Positions 43,297-53,206 of a stretch of 64,000 nucleotides of DNA are shown here, piece after piece. This stretch comes from Furcasterigmium furcatum (Eukaryota > Ascomycota > Sordariomycetes > Glomerellales > Plectosphaerellaceae): NCBI GenBank assembly GCA_001599815.1, contig BCIA01000001.1, forward strand, positions 4,778,934 through 4,842,933, read 5' to 3'. A program made the position numbers and the translations under genes. The notes beneath the pieces are model-generated. The model searched no databases and was not told where the DNA came from. It saw nothing but the letters and a program-made list of their open reading frames with translations. Position 1 is the stretch's first letter; every line of letters begins with the position of its first letter.

Positions 43297-43749
43297 GTAT
43301 GACGGAGCGGCCGTCCTGATCAGTCACAAGGAAGTGTTACTTCGGGATTCGAGGGTGGTGTTGGGGGGATGTGAAAGAGTTGAGGTTCAAGTTGAGCCAA
43401 CTTTGATGGTCTCCAGTTGAAGAGAAGCCTAACGCCACCCTCCAGTGTGCCTGCTTCCACACCACACGCCCCCAGTGCCGTGCCAGACGGGACGGGAATT
43501 TAGACAGCTCCACTGAACTCCGGCCCCTGGCACCTTCCACAGCCCCTGGCGGCTGACGCAGTCAAAATCGCCAGCATCTCGAAAAGCTCCAGCTTCCCTC
43601 CTCGTCACGAACTCCACGACCCTCCTTCCACAAGCTATTTCTCCCTGAAACGGTTGCACGGATTGTGCATCTCCGACACTCGAGGATCACACCCTCCTCC
43701 AGCATGTCGCATAGAGTGTAATACGGTTCCTCCTCCAACAACCGCCACC
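43297..43749. promoter_or_regulatory. Divergent spacer G-patch gene / SDR gene
   Basis: 453 bp with both promoters. ORFs on the minus strand at 43337-43762 overlap in three frames and look like chance. ACCGCCACC precedes the SDR start codon. Confidence 0.4.
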
Positions 43750-45012
43750 ATGCTGGAAGCACTCTTCTTCATGGTCTCGCAAGGCCCTCCCCGACTGGTA
43801 AAAGATAATGCTTCGATCATCATCAAGGCCCTCGCGACACTTCTGGTCATCACACTCTTCAAGATATGGAGCTCTGGCGCTTCGACAGGGGCGGAGAGGA
43901 AGATGCACGGAAGAGTTGTCATGGTCACCGGCGGAACCAGCGGGATCGGGGCGCAGGTCGTGTTCGATCTGGCAAAGCGCGGAGCTCAGATCGTGATGTT
44001 GACCCAGGCCCCTGTCGCGGACCCTTTCATGGCAGACTATGTCAACGACCTTCGGGAACGCACCAAGAACCACATGATCTACGCCGAGCAGGTCGATCTG
44101 TCCTCGCTGCACAGCATCCGACAGTTTGCGACCAAGTGGATCGACAACTCTCCCCCGAGGCGGCTTGACGCGATTATCCTCAATGCGGCCACTATCACGC
44201 CGCCGGGATACGGGAGAAGGAAGACGGAAGAGGGCATCGAGGAGACGTGGATGGTCAACTATCTGGCCAATTTCCACCTGCTCGGCATACTGAGCCCGGC
44301 GCTGCGAGCGCAGCCGTTCGACAGAGACGTCCGGGTGGTCATCACGACGTGCGCCTCGTATATTGGGTCTCCGGCTCTGTCCGAGGCACAGGGAGGCCAG
44401 AGCTGGTCTCCCAGCAAGGCGTACAGCAGGAGCAAGCTGGCGCTCATGACCTTTGGCCAGGCATTCCAGAAGCACCTTGACGCCTATAAGAGGCCCGATG
44501 AGCTTCCCATGAATGCCCGCGTCATCTTTGCCGACCCTGGATACACACGCACACCGGGCATGCGCCGTTGGCTCTCCCGCGGCGCTCTCTGGGGCCTCTT
44601 CGTCTACACCTTGACCTACCCACTGCCCTGGCTTATCCTGAAGAGCCCCAAAAGTGGCGCACAGTCTGTCCTGCACGCTGTCATGGAGTCGAGTCTCGGC
44701 CGGGGTCCGGGTGGTAAGCTGATCAAGGAATGCATGGAGGTTGATTATGCTCGCGTGGACGTCTGCGACGACGAGGTCGCGAAGAAGCTCTGGGAAGAGA
44801 GCGACAAGCTCATCGAAAAGGTCGAGAAGGAGCAGGCTCTCCTCCGGTCCAAGAAGAAGAAGAGCGACGAAGAAAAGGCCAAGCAGGCCGAGGAGGCCGA
44901 GAAGGCGAAAGAGGTCGAGGAGCTCGTCGCGTCAATCAAGAAGGGCAAACAGGCGCAAAAGGAAAAGGACAAGAGCAAGGGGGGTAAAAAGAAGGCCAAG
45001 AAGGCCGAGTAA
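43750..45012 (+). CDS. Short-chain dehydrogenase/reductase, ENV9-like
   Basis: NAD(P)-dependent oxidoreductase. Intronless, 420 residues. Seen: N-terminal hydrophobic helix (ASIIIKALATLLVITLFKIW), Rossmann motif VVMVTGGTSGIGAQ, NAATIT in the position of NNAG, VVITTCASYIGS (catalytic Ser), active site YSRSK in SKAYSRSKLALMTF, and FADPGYTRTPGM. The C-terminal 110 residues form a Lys/Glu-rich coiled coil ending GGKKKAKKAE, which core SDRs lack. The membrane helix plus SDR layout resembles yeast Env9 of lipid droplets; this assignment and the lipid-droplet location are inferred. Start context ACCGCCACCATGC is strong. Confidence 0.88.
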   Translation: MLEALFFMVSQGPPRLVKDNASIIIKALATLLVITLFKIWSSGASTGAERKMHGRVVMVTGGTSGIGAQVVFDLAKRGAQIVMLTQAPVADPFMADYVNDLRERTKNHMIYAEQVDLSSLHSIRQFATKWIDNSPPRRLDAIILNAATITPPGYGRRKTEEGIEETWMVNYLANFHLLGILSPALRAQPFDRDVRVVITTCASYIGSPALSEAQGGQSWSPSKAYSRSKLALMTFGQAFQKHLDAYKRPDELPMNARVIFADPGYTRTPGMRRWLSRGALWGLFVYTLTYPLPWLILKSPKSGAQSVLHAVMESSLGRGPGGKLIKECMEVDYARVDVCDDEVAKKLWEESDKLIEKVEKEQALLRSKKKKSDEEKAKQAEEAEKAKEVEELVASIKKGKQAQKEKDKSKGGKKKAKKAE

Positions 45013-46153
45013 TGAACATAGACATAGATGTCGAGCACATGGCCCAAGATCACCTGCAAAACGTCAACTTCTCATTGGCATCCATACCCAAGGCAGTGTG
45101 CAGCACACCCAAGTCCGGTGCCTCGGCTACAAAGCCGTGTTGGCGTCCAGTATCAGCCCCACCTCTGAATGTGATTGAACATGACGACACAAGGACGACG
45201 CTCCCACTTCGAGAACAAGACCTCTCCTCCTCCAGGACACCACGGGAGTCTTGATTTTCCTGGAGCCAACGTTTCTCGGTTATATTTGTTTCCTTCCCTG
45301 ACGTGAAAGCTCATAGACGGACCATGTCAAACCCGAAGCCAGCGGCATCCACGGCTGCAACGCCGACAGTCCGCCAGACTCAACTGCGGCACGACTCTGC
45401 AACCCGCCATCCTGTTTTCTTCACGGACAATCTACGAAGGCCGCCGATGGTGCTGAGTCCGTCGACTGGCTGCAATCCGGTCGCGTACGGGTATGTGTAT
45501 CGCGACGGCGTTAGGCCCGAGGGAGCGAACATACCAAAGTTGTGAGATCAATCGGAGAACACACATAGAACTCAGCAAGCGGTATGTTAGAGTTAACAAT
45601 GGGATAAACCCGGTGTACTAAAGAGCGATCAGGGTAACGACATGGTCATTTCATGGCTGCAAGGCAAGGCTGGCATCTATCGGCTGAGGTAGCGGCGACT
45701 TGGTGCCAATTGTACTGGGCCACAGGCTTCACATCAACGACACAATATGCCCGCCGCCTTGGCCGAGAAGCCAAAAGTCATTCAGTCGGAAACCCGATCC
45801 CCGGCCTCTGCGCCCGAACAACATCCCTAGGGGGCGTTGGGGTCACACCCTGGGACCGCACGGCCGGCCCAACTCCTCCCTCGATTCATTCACCAGGGCG
45901 GCATTGTCATGAGAAGATACCGGCATCTGAATGTTGCTGGTTGCAGCGCCTGTATTGAAGAGTCCATGCGCATACGCTAGATAAGCATAGGTGATTTCAA
46001 AGAGGTCACCAGTCCCTGACCCTCGCAGATATAGGAGATTAGAATAGCCGACAGGGCGTGTTTTCATCCCCCCTCCCCCCCAACCGCACAGCACGATGGC
46101 CGCGTGAAAGTACTCGTACACCAGACCTTACCCAAAGTCTCCGCCTGCCCGCC
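45013..46153. other. Spacer, 1.1 kb, with one possible small ORF
   Basis: Between the SDR stop and the R-SNARE stop (convergent). Apart from the weak small ORF listed separately I see no gene or repeat. Confidence 0.4.
45324..45545 (+). CDS. Possible small protein, 73 residues, unknown
   Basis: ORF from ATG 45324 to TGA 45543-45545. The peptide is Pro/Thr/Ala-rich at first (MSNPKPAASTAATPTVRQTQ) and then DNLRRPPMVLSPSTGCNPVA with Tyr-rich YGYVYRDGV. No signal peptide, membrane span or known domain. It could equally be a chance ORF or an exon of something longer; no splice support found. Confidence 0.2.
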   Translation: MSNPKPAASTAATPTVRQTQLRHDSATRHPVFFTDNLRRPPMVLSPSTGCNPVAYGYVYRDGVRPEGANIPKL

Positions 46154-46933
46154 TCAGCCGCTCTTCACGGCAATGACGATCACCGCGATGATGAGGATGC
46201 ACACGAGCGCCAGCAGCGCCATGAGCTTGACGTTCTTCCACCACATCTTGCGCTTGAGGCCCCTGCTCCGGATGCGGAAGTCGCGCGCGCTGCCGCCCAG
46301 CCGGTCCGTCTTGTCGACGAGCAGGTCGATGCGCTCGCCGCGGTCGAGGAGGCCCTCGATGTTCTTGGTCATGATGCCCCTGACATCGTCGATCTCGCGC
46401 TGGGCGTTCGCGATGGCGTCATCCTGGCCGCCGCTCGTGGTGCCGTAGTCGATCATGAGGCGCTTGAGCTCGCCATTGAAGCTGGCGGCGCCGTAGTTGG
46501 GCAGGTCCGCGTAATCGGTGGTGTCCGGCGGCAGGCGCTCGAGGAAGAGACGGCGGATCTCGAAGAGGAAGCCGAAAGGGATGCGTCGGCCGAGCGAAGA
46601 GGATGCGATGACGAGGAAGGTGAGGCCGCCGGCGCCGGAGGCCGGGTGATCGGGGTGGTCCGATGGGGACTCGGCGATGTAGTGAATGTGGTTGGCGCCG
46701 TGGGTGTAGGTGAGCTTCTGGGAGGTCGAGTGCTCAATCTTGGGGAGGATGAGAGAGGCGAGGGACGAGGTCTGGGAGGATGCGGAGGTTGTGCACTCGG
46801 TGAGGATGGTGTTGTTGTGTGCGATGCACGAACTGCGATCTTTCAGTTAGAAGACTAGGGGCAAGAGGGTGGCGGTTCGAGAAGGGAAGCCATACTAGAG
46901 CAGCGGAGTGCCCTGTGCCGAGGAGGACGCCAT
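46154..46933 (-). CDS. NYV1: Longin-type R-SNARE (NYV1/VAMP7-like)
   Basis: Vesicle SNARE of the longin (VAMP7) class; the yeast counterpart Nyv1 drives vacuole fusion. Exons 46933-46896 and 46832-46154 give 238 residues. Seen: longin domain (LLYSCIAHNNTILTECTTSA, SSLASLILPKI, LTYTHGANHIHYIAE, FLVIASSSLGRRIPFGFLFE); R-SNARE motif with the central Arg in NIEGLLDRGERIDLLVDKTD; RKMWWKNVKLMALL followed by a C-terminal anchor LALVCILIIAVIVIAV ending KSG. The small first exon (12 codons) splices in phase to give PLLYSC. YKT6 is excluded because a transmembrane anchor replaces the lipidation motif. Confidence 0.9.
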
Positions 46934-47395
46934 ATTGACGACACGATCTGAGGCCGACCAGGGCAGGGGAAATAGATTGGACGCAGTCGAAGAGTTATCA
47001 GATGATTTCGGAGTGGAAGATGAACAATAGAAACGCCCGAAAAACGGCGGTCGACGTGTAAGCGCTGGAGATCAAGGGTGGTAATGTAGGAGTTTGAGGC
47101 AGCGCTGAGAGTCGACGATCGATTACTGTTCATGCGTGATGACGGTAGGGTGGTTTGCCCAACCAGGGATCCACCAGAGTCTCAACGCGCTAACCCCGAA
47201 AAGGTCTTACACCTGCTCCCACCTCTTATCGATAAGCTGGTCTGGCCAAAAAATCCGCCAAAGTGGTCCAGGACGGTTTCGCGCATCACCAAGTCACGGG
47301 CAGTCGCGACTAGATATCTGCAATTCCAGCTTGGTTCTTGCGCTCGGCCTCCTCAACACTCCCACGATGAAGGCCGATCCTCCAATCAAGCCACC
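46934..47395. promoter_or_regulatory. Divergent spacer R-SNARE/SUV3
   Basis: 462 bp with both promoters. The frame upstream of the SUV3 ATG is open, but its translation has no presequence character. No motif called. Confidence 0.4.
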
Positions 47396-49711
47396 ATGAG
47401 TTCAATATTTCGCAATGCCGCTCTTCGCACGGCTTGCGCAAGGCCCACGCTGTGGCGGCCCTTCACCACGACGAGCCGGGCCTCGTTCCAGGTAAGGCTC
47501 GGTCCCCGACGTCCTCGTTGCGAAGGGAAGAACGGTAGCTGACAGTCTTGACAGGGCACCGAATCCCTCCAGGGAAAGTCATCCAAGACCGAATCGAAGA
47601 AGAAATACGACGTGTTCAAGTCGATGGTCAACGCCCAGTTCAAGAAGGTCGTGACCTCAATGGGAGACTGGCAACAAGCCAGCCAGGAAGTACGCAATTA
47701 TGGCGTACGCAGCGAGCGAGGACTGGCAGATGAGGTGGCGCTGTTCCGGAAAGCAATCTCTCAGGCCATCATCATGGCAGGCAATGGCAACGTTTCGAGG
47801 AGCAGCAATCCCTTATTCTGGTCCTTCCGCAACGCCTTCATCCGCGGCGACGTCAAGGGCCTGACGAACGAGATCCGATACTCTTTTCAGAGCTTCATGA
47901 TGCGGTCGCGCATGTCTCCCGCTCTGTCGAAGAAGCAGAAGGAGCTGGCCGACTTCCGCTATCCGATGGAGTGGTATCCGGCGACCAGATCCCTCCAGCG
48001 CACGATACACCTCCACGTGGGGCCGACAAACTCCGGCAAGACATACCACGCCCTGAAGGCCCTGGAGGGAGCCAAGTCTGGCATATACAGCGGCCCGCTG
48101 CGATTGCTGGCGCAGGAGATCTACGCCCGGTTCCAGAGCAAGAACTTGCCATGCGCCATGCTCACCGGTGAGGAGCAGCGAATACCCGAGGATGCCGACA
48201 ACTACTTCATCAGCTGCACTGTTGAGATGACGCCTCTCAACCGCGTGGTCGACGTTGCCGTCATCGACGAGATTCAGATGATTGGCGACCCGCACCGTGG
48301 CTGGGCCTGGAGCCAGGCCCTTCTCGGCGTGATGGCGAAGGAGGTCCACGTCTGTGGCGAGGAGCGTGCCGTGGACCTCATCAAGTCGATCTGTTCAGCG
48401 CTCGGGGACAAGTGTGTCGTGCACCGGTACAAGAGACTGAGCCCGCTACAGACGATGAAGAAGAGTTTGAAGGGTGATTTTGGCCAGCTTCAGAAGGGAG
48501 ATGCCGTTGTCGCCTTCAGTCGCGTCAACTTGCATGGCCTGAAGAAGGAGATCGAGAAGTCGACAAACAAACGATGCGCCATCGTCTATGGCTCGCTGCC
48601 TCCGGAGACGCGAGCTCAGCAGGCCGCTCTATTCAACGACCCTGACAACGACTATGACTTCCTCGTGGCCAGCGATGCCATCGGCATGGGCCTCAACCTC
48701 GAGATCAAGCGGATTATTTTCGAGACGGCTTACAAATTCGACGGCTCAAGCTTCCGCAATCTCTCTACTTCGGAAATCAAACAGATTGGCGGGAGAGCAG
48801 GGCGCTTCCGAACAGCACGGCAAGCGAATCAGGAGGAGGCGAGTTTGACAACACCGACGGAGCAGAAGATGGGCTATGTCACGACACTGGACCCGTCAGA
48901 TCTACTCCATATCCAGGAAGCCTTCGAGTCACATGCCGAGCCTCTCGAGGCGGCGTATATCCACCCACCGGCCTTCATCATGGAGCGCTTCGGTGAGTAC
49001 CTGCCTCCAGGCACGCCGCTGGCGTTCCTGCTGCTCCGGATCCGAGAACTGGCGCAAATCTCGCCCATGTTCCTGATGGACATATCGGAGGATGCGTTGA
49101 AGATCGCCAACCTTATTCAGGAGTTTCCCCTGACGATCCATGAGCGGCTCGCCTTGCTGCACGCCCCTGTGGGCCTGCACGAGCAGGGCTCCGAGGAACT
49201 CATCAAAAGCATGGGCGAGCGCCTCGCAAACAGGCGGGGAGGCGGCCTCTGCGACATCGAGCAGATCAACCTCGAAGTGCTCGATGCGGATGTGGCGGAC
49301 TTTGCGAACGGCAGGGACTACCTAAAGGCCGTGGAAAGCCTGCACCACTCCATCACAGTGTACCTGTGGCTGAGCTACCGATACCCGAACGTCTTCACCA
49401 GCCAGGCTCTGGCCTTCCATGTGAAGGAGCTTGTGCAGCAACAGATCGAGCAATACCTCGACGAGAACGTGTCCTTCCGGCCCGAGAAGCACGAAGCCAT
49501 GCGGGAGATGCGGCGAAAGGCGGTCGACAAGCGCATGCGCGAGCAGCAGCGCGTGCTTGACGAGACGGAGCCGAGCGGACATGAATCGCCGAACCAGGAG
49601 GGCCCCGGCCGGTGGAACGAACCGGGACACGAAGAACCTCTTGTGGAGGAGTCTCAGGAGTACGATCAGCTCGAGGAGCCACGGCAAGGCACGACAGAGG
49701 CCCGCGCCTAA
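47396..49711 (+). CDS. SUV3: Mitochondrial ATP-dependent RNA helicase SUV3
   Basis: Helicase component of the mitochondrial RNA degradosome. Exons 47396-47491 and 47555-49711 give 750 residues. Seen: mitochondrial presequence (MSSIFRNAALRTACARPTLW...FTTTSRASF); Walker A HVGPTNSGKTYHALKAL (near residue 188); YSGPLRLLAQEIY; motif II VIDEIQMIGDPHRGW (near 268), the DEIQ form typical of Suv3; VYGSLPPETRAQQ; LVASDAIGMGLNLEIKRIIF; and motif VI KQIGGRAGRF. The C-terminal Suv3 domains follow, ending in a charged disordered tail. The first exon codes almost exactly the targeting peptide. Confidence 0.95.
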
Positions 49712-50299
49712 TGAAAGATGGGGCACATTTGGCAAAAAGGAGAGCCAGAGCCTTGCCAGAGCCTTGCGCCTGGCTAGTAGCTTGCATTGTCGCCATTATG
49801 GACAATACCATGTACAATATTGTGTTGAGGATATACTCAGGGGCGAGGGCGACACTCCAGCATATAGCGACTTGGATGATTTTGGGACATGTACAACATC
49901 TGGTTGCAAAGGGGGTACATAGACACCTAGAAGACTCCATTCCAACCCATATTTTCGGACAACGCGTTGTTGTTGAGGTTCATGGTGAAATAGTATGGTG
50001 GAAGAACAGCTCGAGTCCGAAGTGGTAAGGCGTCCCAAGGGGAAAAGGGGTCTATGATTTGGGGGATGCCCAGGGCCAGGTGATGTCACTGGGACGTGGG
50101 GGCCAAGACCCCGCGACCAGGGCAGGGAAGCTCCAAATCCCCACCGCGGGGTCCCGAGAGCTCAACTTCGCCTTGACATTCGCACTCTCTTTAGCACATA
50201 TCTTACCTAGGAGACAGCTCGCGGTGCGACTCTTGCTGTACAGGCAGACAACCTCACTTTCAAGCTGCCAACCCCCAGAGCAGCCGCTCCTCCGCCGCC
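49712..50299. other. Spacer SUV3 / UCH gene
   Basis: 588 bp, SUV3 3' region then UCH promoter. An ACGCGT occurs at 49972-49977, within CAACGCGTTG, but it is in SUV3 3' sequence rather than near a known S-phase gene. No gene. Confidence 0.4.
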
Positions 50300-51120
50300 A
50301 TGTCAGCACCAAACCCCGACCCCTCGGCCGCCGCCCCGGCCTTCATCCCCCTCGAGGCCAACCCAGAGCTCATGACCACCCTCCTCCGCAAGCTCGGCCT
50401 CTCCGACGCCCTCCAGATCCACGATGTCTACTCCCTGACAGAACCCGAGCTTCTCGCCTTCCTGCCCCGTCCCGCCCTCGCCCTCCTCCTCGTCTTCCCC
50501 GTCAGCGCAGCCTACGAGAGCCACCGCCTAGCCGAGGACGCCCTCCTCCCCGACTACAACCGCCACGGCGACGCCGAGCCCGTCGTCTGGTTCCGCCAGA
50601 CCATCCGCAACGCCTGCGGCCTCATGGGCCTCCTGCACGCCGTCGCCAACGGCCCCGCGCGGGACCACATCCGTATGCCTCCCTTTCCGGGCCCCTTCCC
50701 CTACTCATCCTAGCCTTGGAACATGCTGACGCCCCTTCCCCCGAACCAGAAACAGACTCCGACCTCGACCGGCTCATCGCCCAAGCCGTGCCCCTCGCGC
50801 CCCCCCAGCGCTCCGCCCTGCTGGAGAAGAGCAGCGCCCTCGCCAGCGCGCACCGCGATGCCGCGTCGCAGGGTGCCACCTCCGCCCCCGAGGCCACGGA
50901 CGACGTGGACCTGCACTACGTCTGTTTCGTCAAGACGGCCGACGGCACGCTGTGGGAACTCGACGGGCGCAGGAAGGGCCCGCTCCAGAGGGGGCAGCTG
51001 GAGGAGGACGAGGACGTGTTGAGCCAGAAGGCGCTGACGGTTGGGCCGCTCAAGTTCCTGGAGAGGGAGGGAGCCGACCTGCGCTTCAGTGCTGTCGCGC
51101 TGGCGGGTGCCATGGACTAA
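50300..51120 (+). CDS. YUH1: Ubiquitin C-terminal hydrolase (UCH, YUH1/UCHL3 type)
   Basis: Cysteine protease of peptidase family C12 that removes small adducts from the ubiquitin C-terminus and matures ubiquitin or NEDD8 precursors. Exons 50300-50672 and 50750-51120 give 247 residues. Seen: FIPLEANPELMTTLLRKLGL, DVYSLTEPELLAFLPRP; the active-site block VWFRQTIRNACGLMGLLHAV with oxyanion Gln and catalytic Cys at residue 106; DVDLHYVCFVKTADGTLWEL with catalytic His; and the Asp in WELDGRRKGP. Intron donor GTATGC and acceptor CCAG are in phase (DHI|QTDSDL). Very high third-position GC. Confidence 0.93.
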
Positions 51121-51274
51121 GCCTTGATACAACGAGTTCTCAGAACAGGATGAGGAATTCGAAGTCATGCAAAAAAAAGAATAATACATTTCTAGGACAT
51201 GGGGTTTGAAAACAAGCTGCACCGTACACCCAAGCAAGTAGCCTCGGCAGTCTCTTCCCAACTCAACAGTCTCC

Positions 51275-52562
51275 TCATGACCCAGAGGCCAGCCAGTTTG
51301 CATACAGAGCCTTGGCCACTTCATCTTCGTCGTCCACTTTGACCGACACCGGAGACGAAACAGGCTCTCGCGGCTCCACAGGTTCTGGACTGGCTGGTAG
51401 TTGCGGCTCAACTACTACGGCTGCTTCTTGTCAGCCTCGACTAGGCCATCTGATGGTAATAGAGCTTCTGACCTCTCGGAGAACTCTTTTCTGTCTCTGT
51501 TTCGGTCTCTTCTTCCTTGAGAAATAGCAAAGCCGCCAGCTTCGTGGATGTCAACCAGTGGCTATCATCACCCGCTGTTGTACCGACTCCATCAGGCGCT
51601 TCCAGCGGCTTTCGTTCGGTCGACAAATGGTCGTTTTCATCAGCCACTTCCCTTTCCTTGCTTGTTGGAGCGGATTCCCCGGAGGCTTCGACTGCCTTGA
51701 CGGTGCCGGTGGTCACGTTTCCGCCGTGATCTTGGACTAATGGAGAGAATGGAGCCCAGCCTCTTGATTTCTCGTCTATCACGCTTTCTTGGGGCTGACC
51801 AGAGCCATGAGCCGAGGCTAGAGAAGCTCGAGTCGCGTTTGTGCTTAGTCTTTGATCTCCTGACTGCCACGGGTTGTCGTTGCCTCCTCCGTTGGCGTTG
51901 GCGGACTGTCTGGCCTTGATCCCAGCTGGACCGCTTGCGTGGTGTCTGACCGGTGGCGTCTCCGGACTCTCCGCCCGACTCGACTGGAGCACTGGCAGAC
52001 TGCAGTCTTCCACGTTGGTACGCTCTGGGTTGGAAACCGACCTTCCTGACACTGGAGGATTGTGATCCTGGTCTTCGGGTACTGCTTGCCTCACTGCCCG
52101 CTGCAGAGGATGTTCTTCGGCTGGAGCTGGCCACCGAGAAGGAGAAGGATGGGTTGAAGATCGGCTGCTGCTGCCCCCCCCCCCCCCCCCCCCCCAGCTA
52201 TTCCCTCTCCCGCCAGGCTTGACGCCTGATCTGGCATCTTGAGCACTGCGCGAGACCGCTGCGCGGGTTTCGTCCCGCGCGGCTTCCTCTCTCGAAGTTG
52301 CGGGATGAGCGGCGGTTGTGAAGGAACGTCTTCCGGGCCTCCCCTGCTTTACTATCAACGTCTTCCTTATTGCCTGTTCGGCTGGCCGATGGCCGGGGTA
52401 CTTCTGGTTTCTTGAGCGGACTGAGTTGGTTCGGATGGACTTTTGATACTCTGTTTTCCTGGAGGATGACTGGGCCTTGCTTTGCGATCTGGCGGCTCTC
52501 TTGCGGTTTCGATTCAACAGGGCCTTGACGGCGTGCACCAAAGATGCGAAGAAGCCTGGCAT
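51275..52562 (-). CDS. Disordered protein with in-frame poly-glycine from a C22 tract; unknown function
   Basis: I do not recognise this protein. Proposed exons 52562-51473 and 51420-51275 give about 411 residues; without the intron the first exon stops at 51441 (373 residues). The second exon is supported by a clean acidic C-terminus (VVVEPQLPASPEPVEPREPV, VDDEDEVAKALYANWLASGS) and phase; acceptor could also be 6 nt upstream. Seen: amphipathic basic N-terminus MPGFFASLVHAVKALLNRNR KRAAR-type, then Ser/Arg/Gln-rich low complexity. The 22-base C run (52174-52195, read as G on this strand) encodes seven Gly after NSW. The same frame is coding-like on both sides of the run, so the run length as given keeps the gene open. 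Confidence 0.55.
52174..52195. repeat. Homopolymer of 22 C
   Basis: Read directly: 22 consecutive C on the plus strand inside a coding exon of the minus-strand gene. Such runs are prone to slippage in replication and in sequencing. Confidence 0.95.
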
Positions 52563-53206
52563 GAGGCATCGAGGGCGGGTCGGAGGGAGAGATTGTCAGA
52601 AGGGCGAGGAATGATCAATACCAGGGGTGCGTAAAGATGCGAACTATGGATGATTTGGATCGTTGGGCATGGAGAACGGTGGTTATACCTAGGTATTGGA
52701 GGAAGAGGAGGGGTTGAGACGAATGGAAGAGGCCATGACGAGCATCGATCTCATCGACGATTCCAGGAGGACAGAGCCGCCTGGCCTGGACCGGCAGTTT
52801 CAACCCTTGTTCAGGCCTGTATCTGGCTTGCGCTTGCTCCGAGTTGTCAGCAGCCATAGATGCGTGCGGTGCGGTGCTCATGCCCAGGGGCAAGGTAGTC
52901 AGAGGCCGGAAACCACAACCAGCAGCGAAGCATGTGCCAGCTGTCGTCTATTGTCGCAGAATGCCGATTCATCTCAAGTCATAACGAGACTGCTACTCTC
53001 TACATAGGAACAAGATGTACCGTGTCCGTCCTGTCCAAAATTGCCCAGGGTATCCTCAAACTCCATGTTCCAGCCCCCCAATACCATCCCGAAACCCCAG
53101 GCCAACCAGCCGTACCGATCCAAAAGCGCTCAAAGGCCGAATCTCTATGTGACCCGGCACCGGCAAACATATCAAAAGCAAAGTGCGTCCTCCGCAGCCT
53201 TGGTCA
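52563..53206. other. Spacer between the two disordered-protein genes
   Basis: 644 bp between the start of one minus-strand gene and the stop of the next. No gene or motif supported. Confidence 0.4.

Noticed and set aside
51640..52134. Minus-strand Arg/Ser-rich ORF in another frame downstream of the C22 run, as evidence of a frameshifted gene
   Set aside because: The main frame is coding-like on both sides of the run and joins a good acidic final exon; the alternative frame is a shadow.
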